Below are positions 25,751 to 37,263 of a stretch of 64,000 nucleotides of DNA, piece by piece (positions within the stretch are counted from its first letter, which is position 1; each line of letters opens with the position of its first letter). The position numbers and the translations under genes were made by a program. Origin of the DNA: Neurospora tetraspora (Eukaryota > Ascomycota > Sordariomycetes > Sordariales > Sordariaceae); the NCBI RefSeq assembly GCF_033439725.1, contig NW_026944384.1, positions 5,084,001 through 5,148,000 of the forward strand. Direction: 5' to 3'. The notes beneath the pieces were generated by a model. The model worked only from the letters and a program-made list of their open reading frames with translations, did no database searches and had not been told where the DNA came from.

Positions 25751-27311
25751 CCGCTCGCTAGTATCACTGTCGCTGCGGCGCCGCTTCGGTCACCCAACCC
25801 CCCCCCCTCGACCCCTTTGCCCCTTCGCCGAGCCTCCAGGCAGCGACGACGGGAACAGAATGGGGTTTTCCTCGTCGCAATCAACGCATCATCATGTAAA
25901 CAAAAACGGTCACCACACATCTCTTCCCCCCTCCTCTGCGTGACAAGAAAATTTCTCTCCCATCGTATCGTATCGTATTTGCGCCCATACGGAGAACCCG
26001 AAAATGGTGCCATAGAGTGACGTGTCCGGGCGTCCGGCAGTGAGAACTATCAGATTTTTTTGCCGTACGACTGCGGATACACAGCACTACTGGCGACTGG
26101 CGAGAGCACTGGCAACTTGGCAAGACCTCGCTCTGAAGATAATCTCATCACCGCCGTTGTGGCGAATGAATGGACGGCAACCGAACGACAGGGCCTCTCA
26201 CTCGCACAAAATCGTCGCTTCGGGTGCCCTGACGAGACGGCAGGGTACGGGACAAGCCGAACGCAAGTTTAATGTTTTGTTTTCATTGCCCATGTGTTAG
26301 TTCCTCCACCACGTGCTTCGTTTCGAGAGCTCGGGTGTGAATCATCATCATTCTTTTTTTTCTTTTTCGAGTCCTCTATGAAACCACCGTGCGTCAGTCG
26401 CTCTGCATCATTGTCCAGCCGGAGGGTATCACGAAGCCTTCGTATTTTATTCCCATGGTTTATTCGGTAAGAAAGGGCGAATCTACTGTTGCGTAACCCG
26501 ACGTTACCGCATCCGTACGAGATTGATAAAATGTGCCAGATCTCGGATCAATTTATCGCGATGACATTTCGAGATCGGATTTACACTTCCCTCTCTTGCG
26601 ATGCTTACCTTTTGGTAGGCCATCACTCGTCACGACTTGTCCAAATTAAAATCCCAACAGACAACCCGTGAAATGGAGCCGAACGGCCGTGACGAGCACG
26701 ACTGACGGCGAGACCCAAACTGCGACCTCTGTCACTTTCGCACTTTGATTACCCAGCGGTAAAACAGGCCAATCCCAAACTTGTCAAGTCTCTTGAGAAA
26801 CTTTGCCGCGTCTGTCCCAAAGCCGATTGTCTGCAGCACGTTGTTCGGTCGAGGCACCGTCGCAATGGCATAGGCCGCTAAAAAGTCGAAGCTACTGCAG
26901 GTGAAACTGTTTTGGGAAAAGAGCAGAATGGGGCCGAACGATGTAACCGTAGCATTTGTTTTGACTTTTTGGTTGCATTTTCTTTTTTTCTTTCTTTTTT
27001 TCGGGGTTGTGTATCCGACCGACCGACCGACCTCGTGCTACCTACACTACCGATGGCCGATTGGTTGTCAAAATCGACCAGAGGAGCCAAAAGCCAAAAA
27101 GGAGGAGAGTAACGAAAAGCGAGCGAGAAAAAAAGAAACCAGCAAGAAGGGCAACTCGAAGCGCCTTTCCTGCCGTGGTTTAGTTTAGCTTGGCTTAGCT
27201 TCCCTTTGGCCGGGGCACGCCAACGCTCCCCCCTCTCGCTACGAAGTTTATAATGGAGATGTTCCTCACTTTTCAAAATTGGGACCTTTTGCGGGTGGGG
27301 GACCCGACAGT

Positions 27312-27560
27312 CTAACAGAGGAGAACAACAACTGCGGGGACAACTATGGGTACACCTTTTGTGTTGTTGAAAGTACACCGTACAAGAGCCTTTATTGAAC
27401 AGATCGTGTTCTTGTACTGTGCTCGGTCAGGACCCATCATCGGGCTAGTCGTCGTCGACCTTGTCGTCGATTTCTCTCCTGCAATCGCTATGATCGACGA
27501 TTTGCCCGCTCCCCGATCGCCGACTACGACTACGCAGTAGTGTATTTTAGCGCTCGTCAT
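27312..27560 (-). other. Short ORF with Walker A-like motif; possible exon or gene remnant
   Basis: The 82-codon ORF begins MTSAKIHYCVVVVGDRGAGK followed by SSII. A hydrophobic strand running straight into GDRGAGKSS is a textbook P-loop context, as in Ras-like GTPases. After about residue 30 no switch, DxxG or NKxD motif can be recognised in any frame downstream, and no convincing splice chain leads away from it. It may be the first exon of a diverged gene, a fragment of a P-loop gene, or chance. I would not annotate it as a functional gene. Confidence 0.22.
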
Positions 27561-27790
27561 TCTTTTCTTTTCTTGTTTTCTCTCGCTTTTTCCTTCTTCA
27601 TTATCTTCTGTTTTTTCTTTGTTATTTCGGGGAGTTTGGTGAGATCGATGGCGCTGATGAATCTCTCATCCCTCGCTTGCTTCTGATGAAGTTCCTCTAA
27701 AAGGTACCTAGCCTAGCCCCGTTCCCACGCCGTCTCCGCATCTCAAGTTCAGCCACGACGGCGCGGATAGCTAGGTCGCCGGCGACCTTA

Positions 27791-27811
27791 TTTTTTTTTT
27801 TTTTTTTTTTT
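27791..27811 (+). repeat. Homopolymer run of 21 T
   Basis: Twenty-one consecutive T are followed by six G. On the minus strand this reads as poly(A), but I see no retroposed gene or target duplication beside it. Confidence 0.9.
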
Positions 27812-30800
27812 GGGGGGAGAGTGTGTCGTCAACTGCACGGCAGTCCAGTCACTTGACCGATTTGGCAATCTTAAGACAAGTCTTCATGCTGAAAGAGGAA
27901 AGCAAAGCCGGGAGTGCTAATCCTTTCTCAACCGCTCTCATGCAAGGGAGGAGACAGCACAAAAACTCGACCGGTAGAGAGGCCTCTCTGAGGCTCATTC
28001 ATCTCATTGATCTCATTATCGTTTGATGGACCCCCAAAGGCTCGTATATACTGTGGTTAATGTGTCCAAGGGGCATGGCAAAGACAGAAAGCACGGCAGC
28101 CCCAACTTCCCAACTGCTAGTATACGGTTATACCCATGTTATCGCCGACCTCGCCAAACCACAACCACCACGTCCACGTCCACGCCTCCGCCTTCGTTCC
28201 CGAGGATTTTCAATCTATCCCTCGTTTTGTCTGAGATTAGTGGGTGCGCCACATCCGCTATCTGGGACACGCCCCCTCAACCAAACTTCCCATCAGCCTG
28301 TGCCACGTTCTACGTATCTACCAAAGAAGAATGCCTACCTAAACACACATCTACCGAAACCGAATTGTTTGCTCAACAAATAGCCCCCATAATACCTATG
28401 AGAGACTGCAAAGAGCTCAAGCTCCGTTCGGCGTTATGAACTCATGATCCGAACGGTTCCCCCCTCCCCAAGGCTCCCCCAAGCTTGCCTAGCTTGTCCC
28501 CGGCTCTTCCAAACTTGACCCCCAAGCGAAAAGGGGTCAAGCAACAAGCAACACCCGAGCAAGCAAGCAAGCTACATACACAAACGCGGGGTAAAGAATG
28601 AGAAGCTCGGGGAAAGAGACCAGACTATCCCTGTCTTGGAAAGACAAAAAGCGAGAGACCTGGACCCTGAGGCCCCATATCTTGTTTACCTAACTTTAAT
28701 CTCAAGCACTTTGGATTAGCACAGGCGAGACCAGGCGAGACCTGGCGAGACTGGACTGTGCGAGGCGAGGCTACCTAGAGACTAGACAAGCAAGCGAGTT
28801 GCTCGCAAGAGTTGTTCGTACGTAATGGGTTTGATGGATGTTGCGAATAAAGAGGATGTGGTTTCGGTTTTATCAAGATACGAATTGTTTCTTGTCTTCC
28901 TATGATGTTGGGTGAATGTTGAGTGAACGATGAGACGGAGTTCAGCTGTTCAGAGTTGAGGCCGGCGAGGTGAACTCACCTATTCTCTTTGCTATCGACT
29001 TCGAGGTTTGCTGACACGGTAAGGTACACATTCGCAATTCGGTATCGGTTTGGACTTGGGAGTTGGGACTTTCTCTACTACGCAGTGCTTACCTTGACCA
29101 TTTCCAGCTTATGTCTGACCTGACACATGCGAGCAACCTTCGCCCTCAACAGCAGCTGTTGTTGCACGAAAGTATGGATCATTGATTGGGTACCTAGTCA
29201 ACAGTTGACGAAACGGTTGCGTACCATGGCATCAACTTCCTCTTAGATGACAGTGTCAGCAACAAAACACACAAACTCGCAAAGCCATTTCCAAACCCAC
29301 AGGCGTGTCAAAGTTCAGTTCGTATGTAGACTGACAGACACACAATCGATCGGTTGACGTCTTCAGATAAAGTGTACCTAGTTTGTTGGGAGCGGAATTA
29401 CTCCGTCATTACCGGTCTCATCCCAACCATTCTCTCCTCATCCTTCCTCCCGCAAGAATCCCGGATACCCATATCGTCAGTCCAGTCTCTGGAATGCAGA
29501 TGTCAATATGTCTTGGCATGATGAGCCATGAGGTGCATTGCATTGCATGCATATGCACGTATCCATCCATCCTTCGTTCCTTCGTTCCTTCCTTCATTCG
29601 TCTTCAGGTCTTTCTCAAGAATCCATCCCTGCTTTTCCCTCTCCTCCGTCCTCGAGGATTCCTTCCTTCTTCGTGAATGTCTCGGTATGGAACCTCTAAT
29701 AATGATTGCTACATACATGCCTTCCCAGAAAGAACCGCCGAGTGTCAAGGCTGACTGCAGGGTAGCATTGAGGAAGGTACGAAGCGAGGAACAGATGAGG
29801 AGATGTTCGAAACAGGGAAGGGTTGCGTGCGCGGTGGCGTACCTGCGTTCAATACATGCCTTGGACACGTTGGACACGTTGGACAGCACATGGCGGCGAT
29901 ATGCAAGCCTTGAGGGAGATATCACACGTTTGGGGAAAAAAAGGTTGACCGGTTTCCGTTATTGCCTAGTGAACATGGCATCCGCCAGTCATCGTTCGAA
30001 TTTCTTGTGTAGACAACTCTATCATCAGTTTCGAATTTCGATATACAGCCGCACAACACCGGTAAAAGATCTATCATTTTTCTTTTTCTTTTTCAACTGG
30101 AGAATGATATGTGAGGTTCTAATCCAAGAAACAAAGACGTGGACGGTTCATAGCCTGTCAACAACTACCTTTCTCACCTCGTCACTTTAGTGATGGCGGT
30201 TAACAACGTTGAGACTCACAGTCAACCCCGAGTAGGTACACGCATCGGCACATCGTATGATGTGACCTACCTTATACCGGCCCGATATGAACCCCCAGGC
30301 CGAGCCAGGTCTGGGGTAACTTGAACCTCGAACTCCAAGCGACCTCAACCTAAGCGGGCTCGCTTAGTTTTTCACAGAAAGGAGAGAAACTCCGAGAAGC
30401 ACCTGAAAGAGTAAGATGAGCGAGCCGTGAAGTCGAAAAATCCTTCCCGTCTTCTACATATTTCATCGAACCGAACCGAACCGTCTCTTGGAAAGTTGAA
30501 ACAGTAGCGAGTGCGATCTGGTGCAAGCACGATGGAAGCGAACCAGTTATGTATGTTTTTGTCCTAGTTAGGTAGCTTGGGGTATGTTATCGTGTGTAAC
30601 GTAGTGTTCAAGACTCTCTGGAAGGTATCATCCGTTCTGCAGTTCTATTTCAGTGGGAAGCAGATACGCCTTGCAAGTAATTTATCCCGCTTGAGGTCTT
30701 GTTAGTATAGGAACGGAAAAAGGTATGAATCGTCAGGAGGAGTTCACTCGCAAGAATTGTCGAAAAAAAAGGGCCAATACAGGTATGTATGTATATGAAT

Positions 30801-31714
30801 GAGCCTTTGGGGAATGGACTCGGATAGAAAGCGCTTCGCTACACTAAGTACGACCTTCTCCAACACATATCAGTATTCTTCGAATACAACGACACGATCA
30901 CCACCTCCCCTCCCCTCCACTCCTCCCATCGATTGCAACATTGACACATCGCCCGTGAGTGTGAACGAAGCTAACCACAGCGGCCCGCGCCCGTGCCATA
31001 ACGGGCGATCATATGTCTTTTCGTTCTCGTTAAAGTCACGAATAAAGTATCGCGTCTTAGCGAAGGGGACTCGCTACTACTCGCTACTATTACCCAAAAC
31101 TGTCAGTAACAGAAGTCGTCCGTAGCGAATTGGTTACCAATTGGATAGGGAGGTAGTCGACGATGTTACCCTTTCGCTACTAGTGTTCCTATGTGAGGTA
31201 GCATAGGTGCATCTATAAGGGGGTCTGTGTGTTAATATTCGCGATCCGATATGGACATGAAAGTTGACAGCTGAATGACAGGTAGCTCTCAAACGACCTT
31301 GAACTCAGCTGGAGTGGACGAAGGACAGCCCTGATGGCTGAACTTCTAGCTAACTAATATATTTTGGTTCCTTGTGGTGCGAGATGAAGTGACTTGCTAA
31401 TGCTTTGGATACCTACCTTCTTACCCTGTGATAACTATCAACACTTGTGCTATGCTATGTGTCTTGTGAATCTCTTTCTTCCCCAACGCCTTTTACAGGT
31501 ATCCTTCATACAGTACTTCCATCCAAGTTCCGCGTATCGTCTTAATCTAGCCCTTGAAGGCAGACATCCCATCCATCTCTCTCCCCAACTGGGACAGTCA
31601 TCCTCTCGGAAATGGCGCACCTTAAGCAACGAATCTCCTCCTGGGTGTTAGTTGCGACTTCTAGTCTCGCTCAATCTTGATACCCGGCTCAGTTTTGACA
31701 CCCTTCTGAATATC

Positions 31715-34700
31715 CTACATCAGATAGGGAGCCAAAACCGCCTTGGCCTCATCGTTCAGCCTCTCACTGGCATACTTGGTAATCAAGCCATTATGCGCCT
31801 TGTCCGATGCCTTCAAGAAGTCCCTAACCCATTGTTGGACATCGGTGATCTCGGGGAACTCGTCCCTCGGAGGACGCTTGCAGGTGCTGAGCGGGGTGAA
31901 TCCGATACCAAACCCAATATCATCCACGTCGGCCTCGTTAAGGATCTCGTCACCAGCACCGGCGGAAACCTTGGGCGGGTTCTTGAGAAGCTCGAGGAGG
32001 GCATTGCACGTGAAGCCCCAGCCCTTCATGTAGCGCTCGGCAAACGCCTTGGAGTCGACTAGTGTCTTGCTGTAAGAAATGACGGCAAGCTTACGGTCGC
32101 TAGGACGAGCAAACTCGCGAGTGGTGGGAATGATGACTTGGAGATAAAACGGCGTGAAGACACCGGACTGAATGGTCTCGGCATGCTTGATGAAATAGTC
32201 AGCTCCCAGCCCAGCCTCTCCGGAGCGAGCCGATACAAGATGGTAGAAGCTAGCAACACGAGTCTTGTACGAGTCTGAGGGGCTCTTCTGCAACTTGGTG
32301 AAGATGAGAGTAAGGATGGTGCCGAAGTAGGGTTCCAGAACCGACCTTTTCGATCGTTAGCTTACTCGTGAACATTAGAGTTTAGGGGACGTTGAGACTT
32401 ACGCAGGGAACGAGCAAACCACAGATTCGAGGATATCGAAAGCGTTTTGGTCCGTCTTCTTGCCATTCAGAAGACTCTGGAAAATGGAGAGAATGGGCTC
32501 CAGCTTGTTCTCCTTCACAATCTCCTCGGTAGCCTTCGGGATGATAGCCGCGATAAACTTGGCAAGGGGAGGAATGTTACCCCTGGTCTCCCAGGGACCG
32601 GGGGCGAGAACAGCATCGATGAGCGCCTTAAAGTCGCCAGGGATAGAGCCAGATTTGTTGAGATCCAAAAGCTGAGTGAAAATCTGGAACACGTAGGGCA
32701 CGAATTCTGTGACATCCTCATTGAGGATATAGGTGAAAGGTGCCCATAGGCGGGAAAGCAGGTTGACTTGAGGGGCGTTGCTGCAATACCTGACAATTGC
32801 ACCAATAGCTTCAAAGTGGAAGTAGTAGAACCGGGGGTTACTGGGGTTCTCCTTGATAACATTGGTGATGTTAATGAGGTGATCCAGAATGTTATCGATG
32901 TCGCATTCCAAAACACCGTCCTTGATCACGATCAGAACTCTCATGATGCACCTCATGAGGAACTCGTTTTCCTGTAGCTTGGCGGCCGATGTGTCCTTCT
33001 CAACCAAGGCAAACAGATGCTGTAGAAGGTCCTTGGCATACGGCTGAATGTCCGCCCGCGACAGGATATGCTGTCCCTGATCATCGGTAAGGAACAAGAC
33101 TCTCTCCAAGGTGGTGGCCGCGTATGTGTAAACGACGTAGTTAGGCGAAGCCAAGTTCTGAATGAGAGGATTAATAGCGCCAGCCCACTGTTCCTTGCTA
33201 AGCTGACTCCTGAAGTTGTACAGGAACTTGATGGCGTCGACCTTGGGGATAGGCTCGCCGCCGGTGGCAACTAGGTCGGCCGCAATGTGTTGCTGGAAGA
33301 AATCAATAACGTTAACAAAGCTGTTAACGGTCTTGACACCCTGGGCCGCCGTGACAGCTCCCTTGGCGGCGATGGCCAAGAAGAGGTAGACAGCGGTGTC
33401 CTTGGCCTTCCAGTCGGTCTTGCCCGCCTCCAAGTAGTGGTTAATGTACTTGGACACGACCTGTGTCACAAGGGCCTCAAAGTCGTCGAGGAGCTTTCTC
33501 AGGAAGTCAGTAGCCGCCTTCCTTCGCGAATCGGTATCTGAACCCTCAAGATCACGACGGATGAACTCAATAGGCTCGTCTTCGAAAAGCTCAATGTCAG
33601 ACTCTCTGAGTGTCACGTTGGGAAGAATAACCTTCTCAACAATGGTACCCAGGATCTCCTCGTTGTTGAAAATTTGGGCATGGCGGTGGACGGAGGCGAC
33701 AGCCGTAAGGAAGTGGAGCGCCTTGCTGACAAGGACGTCGTAGCGCTTCTGGGGGCCAACACTGGACAAGACGTTCCACACGTTACTTGTGAACTCCTGT
33801 ACATAACCACCGAAGTCGTCGTCGTATTTCGTCACATAAAGGTGCAGGGCGTCGCAAATATCGGATTTGAGAATCTCGATCGGTGTCGCCTCGTCCTCCT
33901 CGTCGTCAAACAGGGGGTTTGCGTAGCTCAGGTATTTGTGAAGGACCATGGTAATGGGCTGTAGGTTCGTCTCGATGATGGGGGGCAAATCCTGGCATGA
34001 AAGGTCAAAGAAGATCCTTGTCAAGAGACTCATGGTCTCAAGCCAGCCCTTCAGTGCCTTCTCGTTGGTCTTGTTTGCTTCAATCTGTTGGTCGGCAACG
34101 CCCAGCATTTGGATAAAGGAGTCGCCAAACGTGTTGACAACATGGTTTACTTCGATGTTGAGAGCGTTTGAGGAAAAGAGCGGACGCCAGCGGGCAAAGA
34201 TGGAGTGTGCTACTTCCAAGACGCCGTTTGTGACCTTGGGATCGGTGGTGGACAGGCGGCTAACAAGGTCCTGGGTCAAGGTGTCCCAGCGCTCCCAGAA
34301 ATCGGAATCGGCAATGATGCTGATGGCTTCTCCGAGCTGGGTCTGTATCGTAGGGGGAGAGGAAATCATGAGACCAACGAGCTCCTGCTTGATGGTGGCG
34401 ACCTCATCTTGGGGAAGTTTGTAGTTGCCCTCCTCGTCGACGTAGTTGTGGCGGATGAAGTTCTTGAAAGCGAGGGCAGCGGCAAGGCGAATGTTGCTCG
34501 GTTGAGCTTCGTTGGCCACAATGCTAAGGAGGGATAGCGAGTATTTGGGCTTCTTTGCCTCTTCCTTCAAGGCGGTCTCGGCTGCGAGGAAATAGAAGTC
34601 AGCAAGTCGATGCGCGCTTGAAGCCCTGGAGCTAAAGCTTTCCCCTGGGGCTTTGCGGTGACTGTAGTCGAGTCGGGGTGCAGGGTTGGCTGCTTACCTT

Positions 34701-34767
34701 TGCGGTGGTGTCGCGCGTCAAGAGTCGCCTGAAGCAGTTGTGCGAGGTGGTCGAGATTGGCTGCCAT
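31715..34767 (-). CDS. cse1: Exportin-2, importin-alpha re-exporter (Cse1/CAS)
   Basis: The exons are 34767-34698, 34581-32403 and 32345-31715, giving 959 aa against 960 in yeast Cse1. The start encodes MAANLDHLAQLLQATLDARH, followed after splicing by AETALKEEAKKPKYSLSLL, the first HEAT helices of the importin-beta N-terminal domain. Conserved stretches include RLAAALAFKNFIRHNYV, LVGLMISSPPTIQTQLGEAI, IADSDFWERWDTL and FNNEEILGTIVEKVILPNV. The second junction joins ESVVCSFPA to SVLEPYFGTILTLIFTKLQK in frame. Cse1 binds RanGTP and returns importin-alpha from nucleus to cytoplasm. It is divergent from tsc2, 2.5 kb away. No truncation or frame problem is seen. Confidence 0.96.
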
Positions 34768-37263
34768 GGTGGGCGAGCGCTCTGTGTGTGGTTCTTGGTG
34801 GTGGTGTTGTTTGTTATGATATTGTATCGAGGGAGGGACAGATGGAGGAGGGATCGTGACGCGGTCTCGGCTTGCAGATGCGGAAAGTGGACGTCGGCCT
34901 GAGCAAGAATTTGTGGCGGTCGCAAGAAGATTCGAGTTTGTTGAAGTCTTGTGTTGTTGGCGACTTCGTTCGGGGAGATGAGGATTGGATGTTGACGAGG
35001 ACGCTTGGAAAGTCAACACAGGCAGCAATTGAAGTCTAGGTACAGAAAAACAAAACGTGGAGCGCGACGACCACGACAGTTGACGAACGGCAAGAACTGG
35101 AACTGAACCTCTGGAACTGGAACTCAAAAGAAGCCCACGACGTCTTGCAGGTGGGGCTGGTCCCGGTTGCCCTGCGCCGGAGGGTGGACACGCTTGCTAC
35201 ATTAGCGGATTAGCTCTTTTTTCTCTTTAAGCTTTGGCCAATCAGACGGCAGTGTGGAGGTGGGGTCGCGTTAACATTCCCGTCGCTTTTCAATGAAACT
35301 TTGAAGCTTTCATCACAACCATTGCACTTTCTGGAACGGGAGGAAAGGCTGTTAGAGATGTAGTGATCTGAACCTTCAAGAATCAGTGACATTTTGTTAA
35401 AGTCCGGCTGATTATGCAGTTATGCCATTCTCAAAAACCACCGGGAGCCACCATCAACTAAGCAACGTGAAAAAGTGATGCAGACCGTGATTTCAAACTG
35501 TGACATCAGAAAGCAGAAGCTCCCCCGTCTCCCGCTCTTGTTAGAGCCTCTGACCCTTCAAGTGTTAAGCACAAGGAAGGTACTGGTACTTGACTGCTAA
35601 CTTCTCCACACATGTAGCTCAATCTGTAAACTGGCACGAACCGTCCTATGGCGCGAGCAGCTGTGGTCGGGACGGCACCTCATCTTGGATCTGAAGACGG
35701 GGAAGCCTCAGAAGCTTGAAGCATCATCCCACGCGCGCTATCAGTGGGGCAGCCAATGACTGACGTGCGCAAACAGACTTTCTTCTTCCTTTACAAGCAA
35801 CCCCCGGAATCCGCCCCAGCTCATTCTAGTCGTCGTGGAGGTCTCTCTCCTTTTTTGTGACTTTTGACTTTCACTTCAGTTCCATCTGATCAACACTTCA
35901 GATCCCGTCCAGCTCGACATTCATGATCGCTCACCGACCGCCGTCGAGACAGCAGCGACAGCGATTTGGGCCCTGTGCAGCGAATGCGCAACAAGAGCCC
36001 ACTGTTGGGTGATTGCGTCTTTTTTCAGTCCTGAGACCCAACATCAGGCCGTGGCTGGTACCCATTACCTTATCTTACTATCAAGAGTTACTATCAACCA
36101 AAGTGGAAGCTAGAGGCTGAAAAAAGGCGGGACTCTCACACAAGTGTTGGGTCACTTCATTACAGTTGTTGCCCACCAAGACATTGTGCAGGTGTTGGGC
36201 TTCAAGTGTCATCCATATCAACTCCCGTCAGCCAGCTACAACTGCCCATCATCAAGCACTCCAGGTCATCGTCCGTACGGCGTACGCATCTGGCATCTGG
36301 GACGAACTGCAGCCACGAAGCTTCGACCAACCGCGACCGCCCAACCGACTCATCAACTGTCCGATCGTCCGAACCCCCTACCACCTCCAGGTACTGCGTA
36401 CACGGTACTGACCCGACTCGATTCGGTTCAAGTTTGCCCATCGTCAACAAGGGCGCACGTCTCGATCACTTAATCGCACCCCGGCCTCCAATCTGCCTAG
36501 CTGGCTGGCTGGCCGTTGAGGTACCCGGCCTGCCCTGCCGTCTCGTCCCATCCTGCGATTGGCACCACTTCATGCAGGTAGCAGTCGACCACCTGGTAAG
36601 GAAACTCTCATGGCACTCCCGTCGTGTTTCCATCCTCCTCCTCCTTCCCCCCTCCCCCCGTCACCTCCATACGACCCTGGGCAACCACTCCCGCCAAAAA
36701 AGTCACTTCACGCAACACAAGACCGGGGTCTTCTTTTTTTCAAGGCTCTCTTCTCTTGATCCTCTCCCTTCATCTACCTCACATCGACAATCCTATACTA
36801 CCTACCTACCTACACCTCATCTCCATCTATCTCTCCCCCAACATCCCACTTCTCGCCCCTTTCCTGCTTCTTGTTGGGGATGCCCACCCTCTTCTACCAC
36901 AGCCCTACCGGTCACCAGGTCAACCTCACCATCACCAACATCACCACACATTCTCCCATGGGGCATCCCATGACTTTCTCTTGTTCCGCTCCATCAGTCT
37001 TCAGCCTTCACATCGGTACCGCTCCGTACATAATTCCACCCCTTGCCGCGTACCCAGTCGCTCCCGGACCTGCTTGGCCTGCTCGACCTGCATGCGGCTC
37101 CTGCAAGTTCCTGCAGGGCTACCGCTCACTAAACCCGCTGCCACTTGTCCCCCGTTCTTGGCGCGTCTCGCAACAGCTTCTAGATAAGATCTAGTCTGCT
37201 TCTCTGGACTGCACCGAATCACTTAACTTCAACTACAACCTCCATGTCCTACCCATCGCTGAC
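34768..37263. promoter_or_regulatory. Divergent upstream region between cse1 and tsc2
   Basis: About 2.5 kb lie between the two start codons. The 600 bases before tsc2 are strongly pyrimidine-rich and include a CTAC repeat near 36798-36813, as expected of a fungal 5' leader. ORFs there (for example at 36206-36973) are Pro/Ser/His-rich and look like translations of low-complexity leader DNA. No separate gene is supported. Confidence 0.45.

Larger units (their letters stand above)
21405..31714. other. Gene-poor 10-kb interval
   Basis: This long stretch has normal base composition, unlike the AT-rich relics downstream. I found no multi-exon gene or recognised domain apart from one short P-loop-like ORF near 27.3-27.6 kb and a tRNA-like half near 25.7 kb (both listed separately). 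ORFs up to ~220 codons occur but overlap on both strands and lack family motifs. It contains short tandem repeats at 22458-22516 and 22959-22994, a run of 21 T at 27791-27811 and a TCCA/TTCG-rich patch near 29565-29600. Unannotated long non-coding RNA or rapidly evolving genes cannot be excluded. Confidence 0.45.

Noticed and set aside
31050-31190. Possible third MITE with TAGCGAAGGG-type inverted ends
   Set aside because: Only about 10-12 bases pair and no target duplication is visible; chance is likely.
36206-36973. 255-codon plus-strand ORF upstream of tsc2
   Set aside because: It is a low-complexity Pro/Ser/His translation of pyrimidine-rich leader DNA, overlapped by other open frames, with no domain.
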